Shown here: in pieces, positions 11,751 to 22,014 of the stretch | Position numbering within the stretch: the first letter of the stretch is position 1 | Layout: every line of letters begins with the position of its first letter | DNA from: Herpomyces periplanetae | Taxonomy: Eukaryota; Ascomycota; Laboulbeniomycetes; Herpomycetales; Herpomycetaceae | Assembly: GCA_009733715.1 (NCBI GenBank) | Contig: WMKJ01000111.1 | Coordinates: 1 to 39,020, forward strand | Length of the DNA: 39,020 bases | Direction: 5' to 3' | Notes under the pieces: model-generated | Databases searched by the model: none | Seen by the model: only the letters and a program-made list of their open reading frames with translations | What the model was told of the DNA's origin: nothing | Program-made: the position numbers and the translations under genes

Positions 11751-12262
11751 TTTGTATTAATATCAGCTAGTGATAACCAGCCCACTCACTGTACATAAAA
11801 TATATTATCCCATGCAAAAATCATCACTTGCTCTCATTGCCTCTCAGAAACTATAATAAAGTTAACCCTCGTATCGTAGTGTAGTACTTGATTAAACATC
11901 TCATTTTAGTGTTACAAAATGTGTATTCGCACACGCAAACCAACCTTGTACTTCCAAAACTATACACCAACGTATTAAATCTCACATCGACCGAAAGTAT
12001 TTCCCACATTAAAGACATTCGTCAAACATAATTCACGTTGGGTCTGCTTGGAAGAGAAGTAAGCTCTGGAAATATTTTTCGGTTCCGTATCGGATTTTTT
12101 AAATTTCCGCCAGGCCGAACCTGTCCATTTCTTTATAATTTCCCCAAAAGTGCGGGCCTGGGCGTGCACATGCGTCAAGTTGGCGTATTATAGACTTTTC
12201 TAGCGTAAATTTTCACGATATTTTATCGGGCTAACAAACTTTAAAAGTTATCATCGTTCGTC
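11751..12262. other. Divergent intergenic region, TPT1 / ADE1
   Basis: About 510 bases between two outward-facing starts should hold both promoters. The sequence is AT-rich near TPT1. I see no clear Bas1/Gcn4 TGACTC site and no coding frame that looks real; the 67-codon minus-strand frame at 11975-12178 resembles nothing I know. Confidence 0.5.
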
Positions 12263-13319
12263 ATGACTGAAACACCCTCCACGAATCAGCTTATACGAAC
12301 TAATATACCTGCTAATGCTTTGTTAACTACTAACTTGGAACATTATTTTAGGCTGGTTAGTCGTGGGAAAGTCCGAGATATTTATGAGATTGACGGGGAA
12401 ACACTGCTCTTTGTAGCGACCGATCGAGTTAGTGCTTATGATGAAATCCTGGCTAATGGTATTCCCGGCAGAGGAAAATTACTCACGCGTGTAACGGAAT
12501 TTTGGATTGAATATTTTACCACTCATTCTCATCAATTTACCCGTCTAGGTGGTTTTCATACTCATTTATTATCCTGCCAACTTCCCCATGTTCTGTCCAA
12601 TAACCCTGATGTTGTTGCTGAGTATACTGATAGATGTATGGTTGTTAAAAAGATGACCGTTTTACCCATTGAATCTATAGTACGTGGTTACTTGACTGGA
12701 AGTGCATGGCAAGAGTATCTTGAAAAGGGTAGTATTCATACTATTAAAATGCCAGCAGGGCTAATTGAAAATGATAAATTATCTGCACCAATTTGGACAC
12801 CCAGTACTAAGGCAAAACTTGGTGAAAAAGATGTTAACATTTCACCAGAGGCCGGTCAGTATTATTTAATCAATTAATAAATATCTTTTCATTTCCCTTC
12901 ATTCTTATGCTATAGCTAACTCTTTCTCTGAATCTCTAGCTCAACGTTTACTCGGTAAAGATATTGCTGATCGTGTTGCTGAATTATCTCTTCAAATTTA
13001 TAAATTAGCTTGTACACATGCTGCTGAACGCGGTATTATAATAGCGGATACAAAGTTTGAATTTGCGATTGATAAATCATCACCTCCTCAAATTTTTCTA
13101 GTTGATGAAATTCTTACGCCGGATAGTAGTCGATTTTGGGATGCTAAAACTTGGAAACCAGGGCAAGCTGTGAAAAGTTACGATAAACAGTATTTGCGCG
13201 ATTGGCTTACAACGTCCAATTTGCGCGGTAAGCCCAACGTTACCATTCCATCCGATATAATTGAGCGTACCCTTGAAAAATATCAAACAGTATACAAATT
13301 GTTAACTAGCCGAAAATAA
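12263..13319 (+). CDS. ADE1: SAICAR synthetase, purine biosynthesis
   Basis: Phosphoribosylaminoimidazole-succinocarboxamide synthase joins CAIR and aspartate with ATP in de novo purine synthesis in the cytosol. Exon 1 is 12263-12854 and exon 2 12940-13319, giving 323 residues (yeast Ade1 has 306). The 85-nt intron starts with the uncommon donor GTCAGT and ends CTCTAG, phase 1, with CTAAC as a likely branch point. It joins SPEA to AQRLLGKDIADRV. Family signatures are RGKVRDIYEIDGETLLFVAT (ATP-binding), DRVSAYDEIL, PIESIVRGYLTGSAWQEY, and ADTKFEF followed by DEILTPDSSRFWDA. Without splicing, the first frame stops after 204 residues. The protein has only the synthetase domain, unlike the fused animal PAICS. 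The spliced chain is complete, with no missing key block. Confidence 0.97.
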
Positions 13320-13670
13320 GAACGTTAGTCTGTAATTTTACAAATACGCGCTTCGTCAAAAATTTATCGCCAAATCTCCTAAAAAACCCCCAAAATTCTC
13401 GTGCCTTGCCCGGCGATTTGATTATCCGGTTCACGTGAGTGTTCCCTGCGGCTAGTGCAGCGGTGGCGGTGTTTGGAAAATGTTGCCACTCAAAACCCGA
13501 TTCTGACGATCATCGAAATGCAATACGACGGCGAAAATTCGAGTTCGCGGTTCTTCTTCCCAAATGTGAAAATAACTTACTAAACAGTTCCATCGGTTTG
13601 TCTTCTTGTTGCCCTGTTGCATGGCTTCTGGTACACTCAAATCTACGTAATAAAGGAATTCACCTAGAAA
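13320..13670 (+). promoter_or_regulatory. ADE1-EFG1 intergenic, EFG1 promoter and leader
   Basis: These 351 bases lie between two genes on the same strand. They contain AAAAATTT (13358-13365), close to the RRPE element of ribosome-biogenesis promoters, and CACGTG (13432-13437). A 9-codon upstream reading frame starts at ATG 13621 and stops at 13650, 20 bases before the EFG1 ATG. A longer frame from 13439 starts with GTG and overlaps EFG1; I do not count it as a gene. The functional reading is inference. Confidence 0.4.
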
Positions 13671-14432
13671 ATGACAGACACCGTTAACTCGCGTAAACGT
13701 GGTGTACTTGTAACAAACTCCCGGGGAAAAGTACAGGTTAAACGAAGAGTTGCTAAAAAATGTCCCGTAAACGGTCTGCGTCGGCGAATTCGTGATTTGA
13801 CGCGTCTACTCCAGCACGCTTCCAACCGAATACCGGATGATGAACTCGCCGAACGTACTAGAGAATTACAGGCTTGTCGCGAAGAGTTAAAATACCATGA
13901 AGCATGGAACCGTCGTACGGCATGTATTCGCAAGTATCATATGGTTCGATTCTTCGATCGACAAAAGGCTTCGCGTGCTTTAAAAAGGGCTAATAAATCA
14001 TTATCCCAAGCTACCCAAAATTCCATAGATTTACAACAATCATCATTAGAGCAGCTTAAACAAGCTGTTCGTGAAGCTGAAATCGATCTTAACTATACCC
14101 GTTATTATCCCCTCTCTATGCCTTACTGTTCACTATACCCTTCAAACAAATCATCCGATTCCACAGCTTCTTTTTCACGATCCCAAAGCGGAAATCCCCA
14201 TGTTCGTCAATTGATCATTCAGGCCATGACTACTAACTCCCTTGATAAACTTCGCGACATTCTATTTCCCGATTCTCTTCCATCATTCCTCGGTAATGCT
14301 AAACACCTCTCAACTTCCAGTTTACCTGTTAATTCGGATTCCGTTAAACCCGATAAACCATCCTTTCCAAAATCCCATTCCACCTCCCAATCGCCTCCTG
14401 ATAGTGACAGCGACGGGGGATTCTTTGAGTGA
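13671..14432 (+). CDS. EFG1: rRNA-processing protein Efg1
   Basis: This 253-residue intronless protein matches the Efg1 family, nucleolar factors for 18S rRNA maturation in the small-subunit processome. The basic N-terminus leads into the family block: LRRRIRDLTRLLQHASNRIP (about 36-55), a helical stretch (ELAERTRELQACREELKYHE), then CIRKYHMVRFFDRQKASRAL (about 84-103), the strongest signature. Predicted helices continue to about 145. The C-terminal third is Ser/Pro-rich and ends in an acidic tail with a DSDSDGG run. The ATG follows a short upstream frame (13621-13650) and is the first one that opens the whole family domain. It is convergent with the ADP/ATP carrier gene. Confidence 0.9.
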   Translation: MTDTVNSRKRGVLVTNSRGKVQVKRRVAKKCPVNGLRRRIRDLTRLLQHASNRIPDDELAERTRELQACREELKYHEAWNRRTACIRKYHMVRFFDRQKASRALKRANKSLSQATQNSIDLQQSSLEQLKQAVREAEIDLNYTRYYPLSMPYCSLYPSNKSSDSTASFSRSQSGNPHVRQLIIQAMTTNSLDKLRDILFPDSLPSFLGNAKHLSTSSLPVNSDSVKPDKPSFPKSHSTSQSPPDSDSDGGFFE

Positions 14433-14833
14433 AAGTAAACTTTCCATCTAAATACCTATTCCTTCATCTTAAACTGTTTTGACTTGACTTGTTTTGCTTC
14501 CCGTATGCTCCCCAGTTACGAAAAATCTACTCGAACAACCCTTCAGCTTGTATCATCCGCCCATCAATTAACCAACTCCCCCGCTTTAATTGTTAGTGCT
14601 CTGCAAGATAATCATTCGGCAAGACAGAATTATGTTAATTATCACGTCTAAGTCGTCCGAGGTGACGCTTGTTTAACTCTTCCTCGCTTCAAACTTTAAA
14701 AATACACAAAAATTATTAGGTTTTATAGCCAACCGCCTAACAAACATATCAGAGCACTAACAGCTTCAGCATTGCTAGATATCCACTAGCTCATCACCAT
14801 CATTTAATCCGTATATCAGCCAAATCGTATAAT
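14433..14833. other. Convergent intergenic region, EFG1 / ADP-ATP carrier
   Basis: About 400 bases should hold two 3' UTRs. A 48-codon frame with an ATG runs from 14505 to 14651 on the plus strand. It has ordinary amino acid composition but no family likeness, and I do not call it a gene. Confidence 0.5.
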
Positions 14834-16259
14834 TTATCCAGATCCCCCTTTAAATTTCTTGCCGAATAGGATAAGTTGGACTTGATCGTAAATCGAGAGT
14901 ACTCCTGCTCCTGCTACACCTCGAAGAATATTGGCACCTGCACCCTTGAACAACGACCTAACTCCCTCTTTGGCAATAATTTGGCGACCTGCATCGAACG
15001 ACGATTTATACTTAACAGCCTAAACATATGTTGTTAGTATTTAACCGTTGTATTGTACTTCACGAGTAGATTTCTTACCTCTCCAGATGTCATCATCATA
15101 CGACGACGAATTGTATCAAGTGGATATGACGCGATACCAGCTCCCGTTGTAACCCCCCAACCCAACATAAACGATGCCAAAAAGTTGCCTTCTAAAGGTC
15201 CAACTAGGATAACTGGCTTTAAGGAATCGTACATTCCGAAGTACAAACCACGATAAACTACAATTCCAACAACCGATGGCATAAAACCACGATACAACCC
15301 TGCAATTCCATCAGATGCAAGAGTCTTTCGGTAAACATCCACCAAACCATTGAATTGCCGCTCTCCACCTTTCTTAGCATTTTTAGCATCATTTGCTAAG
15401 CGGGTACGCGCATAATCCAATGAATACACGAAAAGTAACGACGTAGCTCCCGCGGCCTATATACGTGATATCACTAAGTTAGTCTTGATCATACAGTAGA
15501 CGGGTAAAGTTAGTAAATAAGATTTTCGTATACTTACACCACCAGACGCTAAGTTGCCCATCATCCATTTCGCATAGCCATCCCGCTTTTTGTCAAAGGC
15601 GAACATCGACTTATACGTATCTCGGAATGCAAAGTTAAGTGCCTGAGTAGGAAAGTACCGAATAACATTGGCAGTGTTGCCACGCCATAGTGACAAAAAC
15701 CCCTCTGATCCCATGGTTCGCTTAAAGCAATCCATGATGCCATTGTACTTGCGGTCCAGACGACCCGATTTGATCATCTCATCCTAAAAATCGCAAAGGT
15801 ATGGAAATCAGTAAGTTATAATTAACAAAGTAACATCAATATACATTTAGGGTAAGATATAACATACTTGATTTTGTATGAGGAGCTTAACTCGCTCAAT
15901 GGGAGCTGCGGCAGTCTTTGATACGGCAGCGGAAACACCACCCACTATGATAAACTGTTAGAATATTTCAATGGCATGATATGTATGTTGGTGAATATAC
16001 GTCATAAACTGATTATTCACCAAACCCGCAAAAACAGAACATTTGAATGAATCACGCACTCAAAAAGTCTACCATGAAACCCTGAATATAACAAGTTAGC
16101 CAACCATTCTTAACGACCTCGGTAACAAGAACAAAACGCGTTTGAGTTCAATGGATGTACAATCCAGTGTTTAAACGCTAAATGAAAGTATCATGTAAGT
16201 AATTATATTGAACCTACCGGCATGCCGAGCACGGTTTTATCGTTTTTACTTGACGACAT
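14834..16259 (-). CDS. AAC: Mitochondrial ADP/ATP carrier
   Basis: This inner-membrane carrier exchanges cytosolic ADP for matrix ATP. Six exons: 16259-16218, 16081-16060, 15944-15868, 15783-15538, 15456-15079 and 15019-14834, giving 316 residues. Exon 2 is only 22 nt; its donor GTGCGT and the acceptor CATAG at 15945 are the pair that restores [18 protein letters not shown], a near copy of the yeast sequence. The three carrier repeats have their PxD/ExxR/K signatures: [25 protein letters not shown] and [16 protein letters not shown], the last with the RRRMMM hallmark of ADP/ATP carriers. The N-terminus ([14 protein letters not shown]) is short and without a cleavable presequence, as usual. 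Introns are 136, 115, 84, 81 and 59 nt. The C-terminus [10 protein letters not shown] is close to that of other fungi. Confidence 0.97.
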
Positions 16260-16732
16260 GATGAATATTTGTTAACGTGTATAAGAAGAAAATAAAATTT
16301 AGGCGAAAATGTTAACGGATTAAACGCAAAATGATAAGTCGGACAATTGCTGCTGATGAAATTTTCAACTAGACGCGAATCACGAAAACCAAGGAAGATC
16401 TTCACCACAATGAAAACTCGAAATATCGCGCGTGTGCACACACGGGCCTCAAGGGTAACGTTACAACGGTAGTTTAACGTGAAAAAAAACTGAATTCAAC
16501 AATTAAGGACCAGAAAAGTCCACAATACCACACTCACAATGTCGAGAGTTGAATGAATGAACATGTAATATGGATGAAGAAAACCGTTGCTCAACGTGTC
16601 TCTCCTCTTTAAATACCTCTTCCCCCCTCGTCTAGTTAACCACTTTTCCGGAAGCATCCGTGGGTTCACGTGATTCAACACGAGCAATTGGCTTAAGTAA
16701 TATATTTTATTAAGTGTGGGGAGTTGTTTGGC
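16260..16732 (-). promoter_or_regulatory. ERG24 3' end and ADP/ATP carrier promoter region
   Basis: This 473-base stretch lies between the ERG24 stop and the carrier start, both on the minus strand. It holds CACGTG at 16667-16672 within TTCACGTGA, and a short GTGTGCACACACG run near 16431-16443. Open frames at 16214-16441 and 16496-16687 show no family likeness. Confidence 0.45.
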
Positions 16733-18336
16733 TTAGTAAACGTAGGGGATGATTCGCCAGGGGACGGATCGGCGATACTTTTCCCAGTCTTTGGTATATT
16801 TTTGGAAACATTTTTCATCATCACGTCGTTCCCGATGAATTAATAGAATAGCAAAATAAAGAATGTAAAAGTAAGTAATTGGAATTGCCCAACCTTGAGC
16901 TTTTCCCGGGATAACTATTTTTTTATCATATTGATCAATTTGGATTAGGTAGCCGGCAAGTCCCGTTGGTAAACAAAATGACCATGATAGAATCCAGTCA
17001 CCCAAGTAATTTACATGTCTGGCTATACCCCACCACCCAGATGTTATTAACTTACTACCAGATTTTGTCGTTATGTATTTTAAATTTTTAACCTTGGGAT
17101 TATTTGGATTAAAGCGAAAGATGTTCTTTTCATTGTTGGATGATCGAAATATATAATAACCCAGGGAAAGAGTAAACATGACGGACAACAAAGTTAACGT
17201 ATTTAGTTCAATAGGGTGCATGGCAAGGTATCTTGCTTGAATTGAGTAAGTAAATGGTAACCATACAAGATCACCAAAGCTTAGCATGAAACCAAATCCA
17301 TCAGTTGTGATGTCCATTGTTGTCAAAATTGCCGGTTCCATGTATAGAGCGTCTAAACAGTATAGCATCTGAGATCCAACAACGAATATCATACTATACG
17401 TAACGAAATTATACGTATTATATTGACGAACTAGGAAAGCTAGATCCAATAAAATCCATAAGAGCATACCCGGTCGCAATTCCATGAAAGATTTAATATC
17501 AATTTCACCAATAAATGGTACGGTAACGCGAGGATTTAACTCTCTGCCAATGAACCAATCATATACGATATGTCCCGATTGTCCACTTTGCGCAAGTTCT
17601 CGATGATTTATTCCATCAGGCTTTATGGAAAAGCTTCGCACGTAGACAAAAACTGACAGGAAAAATGCGATGATTAAATTAGATGTGATGATTTGGATGA
17701 ATTTTTCCCACAGGATATTCCAGAGTAGAAAGTTACTGCCATACACATAAGTTCCCATTCCAGCCAAACTTAAGGTGATGAGGGCGGATGAAAATGCTAC
17801 AATTAGACACTCTTGTAAGCGCATTCTCATAAATATTAACCAAGAGGATGTAAAGACTTGTTGAATGGAGCTGGAAACTGACCATTAAACCTGTACAGTA
17901 AACGACCGCCATGCTTCAATTCACAACCCTTAACTTCAGTTGCGGGGAGTATAGCATGAAGAAGCAAACTGAATGTATAATAAGCTGAGCAATATCCAAA
18001 TACTTTGCGTTCAAATAAAGAAGAAAATCCATGCCATCCGATATCATTTTTAAGTTTATCAAGCGTAAATTTAGAAGGTTCTAAAAGTACGGGTATGGGA
18101 CAACCTGATATATCATTACAAATAAAAGCAAATAAGTAAACTACACACGGAAGGGAAATTGACATGAAAAATGTTCCTAGTCTTAAGAAAAGTTAGCGTA
18201 TATGGAATATTAATTGTAATATAAATTAAGACTGTTTGAAAGTTTAAATATATTCATAATGACAAGAGAAGAAAATCATTACTTACGGACCACCGAATTC
18301 ATACATACTTTGATGGGTGGGTTTGACGTTCATCAT
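16733..18336 (-). CDS. ERG24: C-14 sterol reductase
   Basis: This membrane enzyme of the endoplasmic reticulum reduces the C14-15 double bond left by sterol 14-demethylase in ergosterol synthesis. Exons are 18336-18287, 18181-17883 and 17796-16733, giving 470 residues. Splicing yields YEFGGPLGTFF and then LLYRFNAFSSALITLSLAG, both matching the family register. Intron 1 (105 nt) ends at AAG, and intron 2 (86 nt) starts with GTCAGT. IYDWFIGREL followed by NPR, then DIKSFMELRPGMLLW, point to the C-14 reductase branch and not ERG4 or 7-dehydrocholesterol reductase. The C-terminal block GWWGIARHVNYLGDWILSWS holds the sterol-reductase signature that contacts NADPH. Many hydrophobic segments fit about eight to ten membrane spans. 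The start is the first of two adjacent ATGs; an in-frame stop lies upstream. Confidence 0.94.
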
Positions 18337-19999
18337 CCAAATAATTGATTAATTAGAGCATTCCAAAAATTCCTATAAACAAATATTTTCTTGTTGGTTA
18401 AAAATTTTCATACAGACTAATTTCTCATGGAGTGAACATAAGTTTATTGATGGGAATTTTTGTTTCCGATTTAGTAATTTCTTAGTCATCAATGTATGAT
18501 AAAGTCACATTAGAAGATTGCTCCTTGTTAAGTGTAATATTATAAAGCAATTTGGGCAAATTGGTTTGATCACATGTACATGGCCGTAGAAATTGTTTTT
18601 CTGTGCTAGTACGGTGCAAAAGGGTGTGGCACGTGAGTGCGAGTACTGATGCCTCTTCGTCTTGGTGTGTGTATACAGGTTTATGTATAGAAGAAACTAA
18701 ATTAGGGGCGTAGAAATATATTTTCACTTAGAAATCTCGTCTTTACAAAAATTGGGTTTTTTTACCAAAAAAATATCCTTTAGTGGGTCGATCCGTGATA
18801 AATTAATTCTTTACCCAGTGAAGCTACTACTATAAATTGATTGTCATCATGAAATATGGAAAATTGTTCGTATTAGCTTATTTTACTGAGTAATGTTTTA
18901 ATATACCAGTTTCACTTTATCTAGAGCATACTGAATCTCTCCTTTGGTAAATACTTGAGTGTACTCATGAAACAATGAAATCGCCAAATTTATTTAATAT
19001 TCCATTGTAAAAGTTGTGTTTGGATTTTTTTTGCATTCTTATTTACATTCTACTCGTAAACTCACATTTCTTAATTAAATAATAGGTTAAGCCTGTACAA
19101 AGTAACTTGGTACGACATCAATTTAATCTACTGTTAAACTAACGAGTCAATATCTGTAGAACTATTCCCTCACAAATTCATCAGGTAAACTTCCCTACCC
19201 CCAAGAACCTTTAATCACGTTCCAGCAAACAATCTGCATTACCGCTTATTACTTGGGTTCAAACTTTAATCAACGTTACCCGTATATGCGGACTTGACCA
19301 CACAAGTTATGATAAAACTAACCCACCCTATATTCCATTATACTGTTTTTTATCAATTATTTCACTTCCCACTAAATTATATATCTAACCAATAACACAA
19401 AGCTATACAATTCTACACCTCCCCTCTCCCAAACTTTACACTCTCTTAACTATTCTCCCAACTACACTTACACGTTTACTCGTCTTAACTAATCACGTCA
19501 TGATGAGTAAGTCATGCTGGCTCTTTAGCCCTACTACGTAAGTACGTTGTGAAATGAAATGTACTAACTTATTAACATAAAGTTTCCAACATTCTATATC
19601 TTGAAAAATAATTATCATTATTTGACGAGTTATTCCAAAATATTCATCTTCGAGTCAAGTCAGGTCATGTTATCAGTTAATGTGTAACAGTTTCTGTGTT
19701 ACATTCTTCCTACAGCACTTATCGGTGGGGTTGGCTTTACCGACACCTTTCTAGGTATTATTGCTATGATTTTCAAACATCAAGTTTGACTTTACTTGAT
19801 TTTCATGATCTTGGTCTCTCCATGGCTGATTGCTTTGATTTATTCTTAGTAGTAAACTCTACTATACAGTTAACTTATTTATTCCATTAAATTAAGTTGC
19901 TTCCCGACAAACAGTTTCATCGTTAAATCATTTTCTTACTATGAAAATTTGCATTTCCCATATTATTTGCTTTTCAAATTTTTTAATTGCTATTTCACC
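18337..19999. other. Gene-poor 1.66 kb, ERG24 / sorting receptor
   Basis: This divergent region should include the ERG24 promoter (CACGTG at 18630-18635) and that of the receptor gene. About 18750-19950 is very AT-rich. A minus-strand frame at 18482-18727 is listed separately. A further open minus-strand stretch near 18909-18993 (ISLFHEYTQVFTKGEIQYAL) has coding-like composition but no start and no splice path that I could complete. Nothing else recognisable is visible. Confidence 0.5.
18482..18727 (-). other. Possible unassigned exon or decayed coding piece
   Basis: An 81-codon open stretch without an ATG, entered from GTG and preceded at once by an in-frame stop. Its composition is coding-like (for example HQDEEASVLALTCHTLL, then FLRPCTCDQTNLPKLLYNI) and it ends in YIDD before TGA. 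If real, it would be the last exon of a minus-strand gene whose earlier exons lie in 18740-19000, possibly entered from TTTCTAAG. I could not build a chain in phase and do not recognise the family. It also overlaps the likely ERG24 promoter. Confidence 0.25.
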
Positions 20000-21277
20000 A
20001 TGGGTGGTAACTTTGTTTCCCAAAATTTAACCTTCTTACTCTTCTACTTAAGCTTATGGTTTGCTTATCATGGTGTTATGGCTTTTACACCCTTTGAAAT
20101 GGAAGTCCGTGTTAAGCCCAAGTCCCGAAAACCTTGTACTATACGCTCTGCTAGTTCAGGAACCTTTTTCGATCTTAACCAGTTAACCGTACCTAACAAC
20201 ACACCCAAAAAAGGCGGTGTAACTACTCCTCGTAGTTGGCAAGCTCGTGGGTTCGATTTTCCCGCTAACTTCTCCATTAACTTTTGCGCTCCTGTCGTCG
20301 AGGAGTTAAAAAACGTCGTTGGAGTGGACCCAGAATCCAGTAAAAATATTAGCGCTTTTTACCAAATTAACGATACTGTCTATTCTCTAGGGTAAGCAAC
20401 TTGTTCCTCAACATACAAAATTACCCTTTACAATTTTTCTCATTTCTATCGCATTCATAACAGAAATCTCAACACCGAACCTGTCTTCAGAGGTCGAAAA
20501 CTCGTCCTCAATTACACCAATGGCTCACCCTGTTCGGAATCTGATCCTCTCTCATCATCATCATCCACTTCTTTTCATGAGATGTCAAAATTTAGCCCTA
20601 TCAACGATATAAATTCAATTCCAAGGAAGGCAACCATAATTTCCATGCTATGTGATCGTGATCCCCTCTCCCCCAAAGTTTCCGTTGCCTATATTGGATC
20701 ACTTGATAACTGTTCCTTTTTTTTTGAAGCTCGTTCTCTTGCTGCCTGTGGCGGCATCGAAACAGCCCAGCAAACTTTAGGTCCCGCCGGTGTATTCAGT
20801 GTCATGTATGTGGTTCATTTTTTTACTAGCTTTTCTCGTCTTTGTTACCACCCCAAAAGATTTCATAGCTTTTAATTCCACCTATACACTAACTTGCATC
20901 CCTCTATATTAGCGCCTCTGTAGCATTTTTTGTTTATCTCGTCGGTGGATGTGTTTATCAGCGAGTCGTTTTCAATCAACGTGGTTTCCATCAACTCCCT
21001 AATTTCACTCTGTGGAAGAATGTGTGGCGTTTTTTATCTGTAAGTCTACACATTGCTATTGTTATTCCTACCTATACTTATACTTACCCCTACCCTTATC
21101 CTATTTTGCATGCAGAAATCTTTCATGTTATTCCGGTTACTACTATCTCGCCTTTTACCAAATTATCGTGGTTATCAAAGCTTGCCAATTCAGTCAACTT
21201 CAAGGTACCAATATGATCCATCTGACGACGAAAATCGCCTTATCGATCAACTAGAAGATGATTGGGATGGCCGATGA
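20000..21277 (+). CDS. Mannose-6-phosphate-receptor-like sorting receptor (Mrl1/CD-MPR type)
   Basis: A type I membrane protein of 340 residues in four exons: 20000-20391, 20464-20805, 20913-21039 and 21116-21277 (introns 72, 107 and 76 nt). Residues about 1-29 form a signal peptide (LTFLLFYLSLWFAYHGVMAF). The lumenal part has the Cys pattern of a mannose-6-phosphate-receptor homology domain: KPCTIRS, INFCAPV, GSPCSESD, MLCDRD and CSFFFEARSLAAC. The membrane span and following loop, VAFFVYLVGGCVYQRVV then RGFHQLPNFTLW, closely resemble the human cation-dependent receptor. The tail ends with DDENRLIDQLEDDWDGR and holds an acidic dileucine signal, DENRLI. This suggests cycling between Golgi and endosome/vacuole for delivery of vacuolar cargo, as for yeast Mrl1. 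Ligand binding cannot be judged, since the usual W-x-T after FE is replaced. Atg27 is a more distant alternative. Confidence 0.85.
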
Positions 21278-22014
21278 ACTTTGCGTTCATTTTGTCATAT
21301 TTACCCTCGAACTGTGAAATTTAGAATCAGGGATACCCGTTCTGTCGATTAATTTCAGCGTCATTTATCGGTCACATATACACTTGTTTCCTCCCCATGA
21401 TACCTAACCATCACACTATAGTACAGCATAAATCTCTCTTTTCCACATTGTTACCATTAATCTTGTTCATCCGTTTAGCATCTCATCTAACTTTCTGTCT
21501 GTACTTAGCCTTTAATTTAATCAAGTTTTATATATGATAATCTTACCTAGAATATTTTGCCAGTTCACACCAACTTACTACGCCCTACCATAATCAGTCC
21601 TTCCTTTACCTTTATTATCCAAGTAAAATTAACATGTTCAAAATAACTTTTACCTTATTAAATCCATTAATTCAAACGTTAACCAAGTTAACCATTTCGG
21701 TACTTTTAAAAACCCTCTCATCAATTCGCCACCAACCCACTCGGTAATAGTTCGGTAAATTAGACGATCCCTTTAGATCAGCTGATCAAACCTCTGCTTT
21801 ATACAAAAAGGTTTTGACTAGCAAAGAAAGGCTAAAAAAATTTTTAAATACTTAAACTTTTTAAAACTCATTGATCTATCATTCAACATGTTCGGTCGTC
21901 AGCGGGCAAGATGACAAGGGTTAAATAAACGAAGATTCTATAAACTAGTTCTTGATGTGAAAATAGGTTCATTCTTGTTGCATTAGTATAGTATTGCGGA
22001 TTATATTAAAAGAA
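21278..22014 (+). other. Intergenic region upstream of SEC39
   Basis: About 740 AT-rich bases between two genes on the same strand. They should hold the receptor 3' UTR and the SEC39 promoter. I see no open frame, repeat or RNA gene of note. Confidence 0.5.

Noticed and set aside
13439-13687. 82-codon frame overlapping the EFG1 start
   Set aside because: Starts at GTG and runs into EFG1 in another frame; no family likeness.
19255-19268. tRNA B-box-like GGGTTCAAACT
   Set aside because: No matching A box or cloverleaf nearby and the last position departs from the B-box consensus.
20243-20258. B-box-like GGGTTCGATTTT
   Set aside because: Lies within the coding sequence of the sorting receptor.
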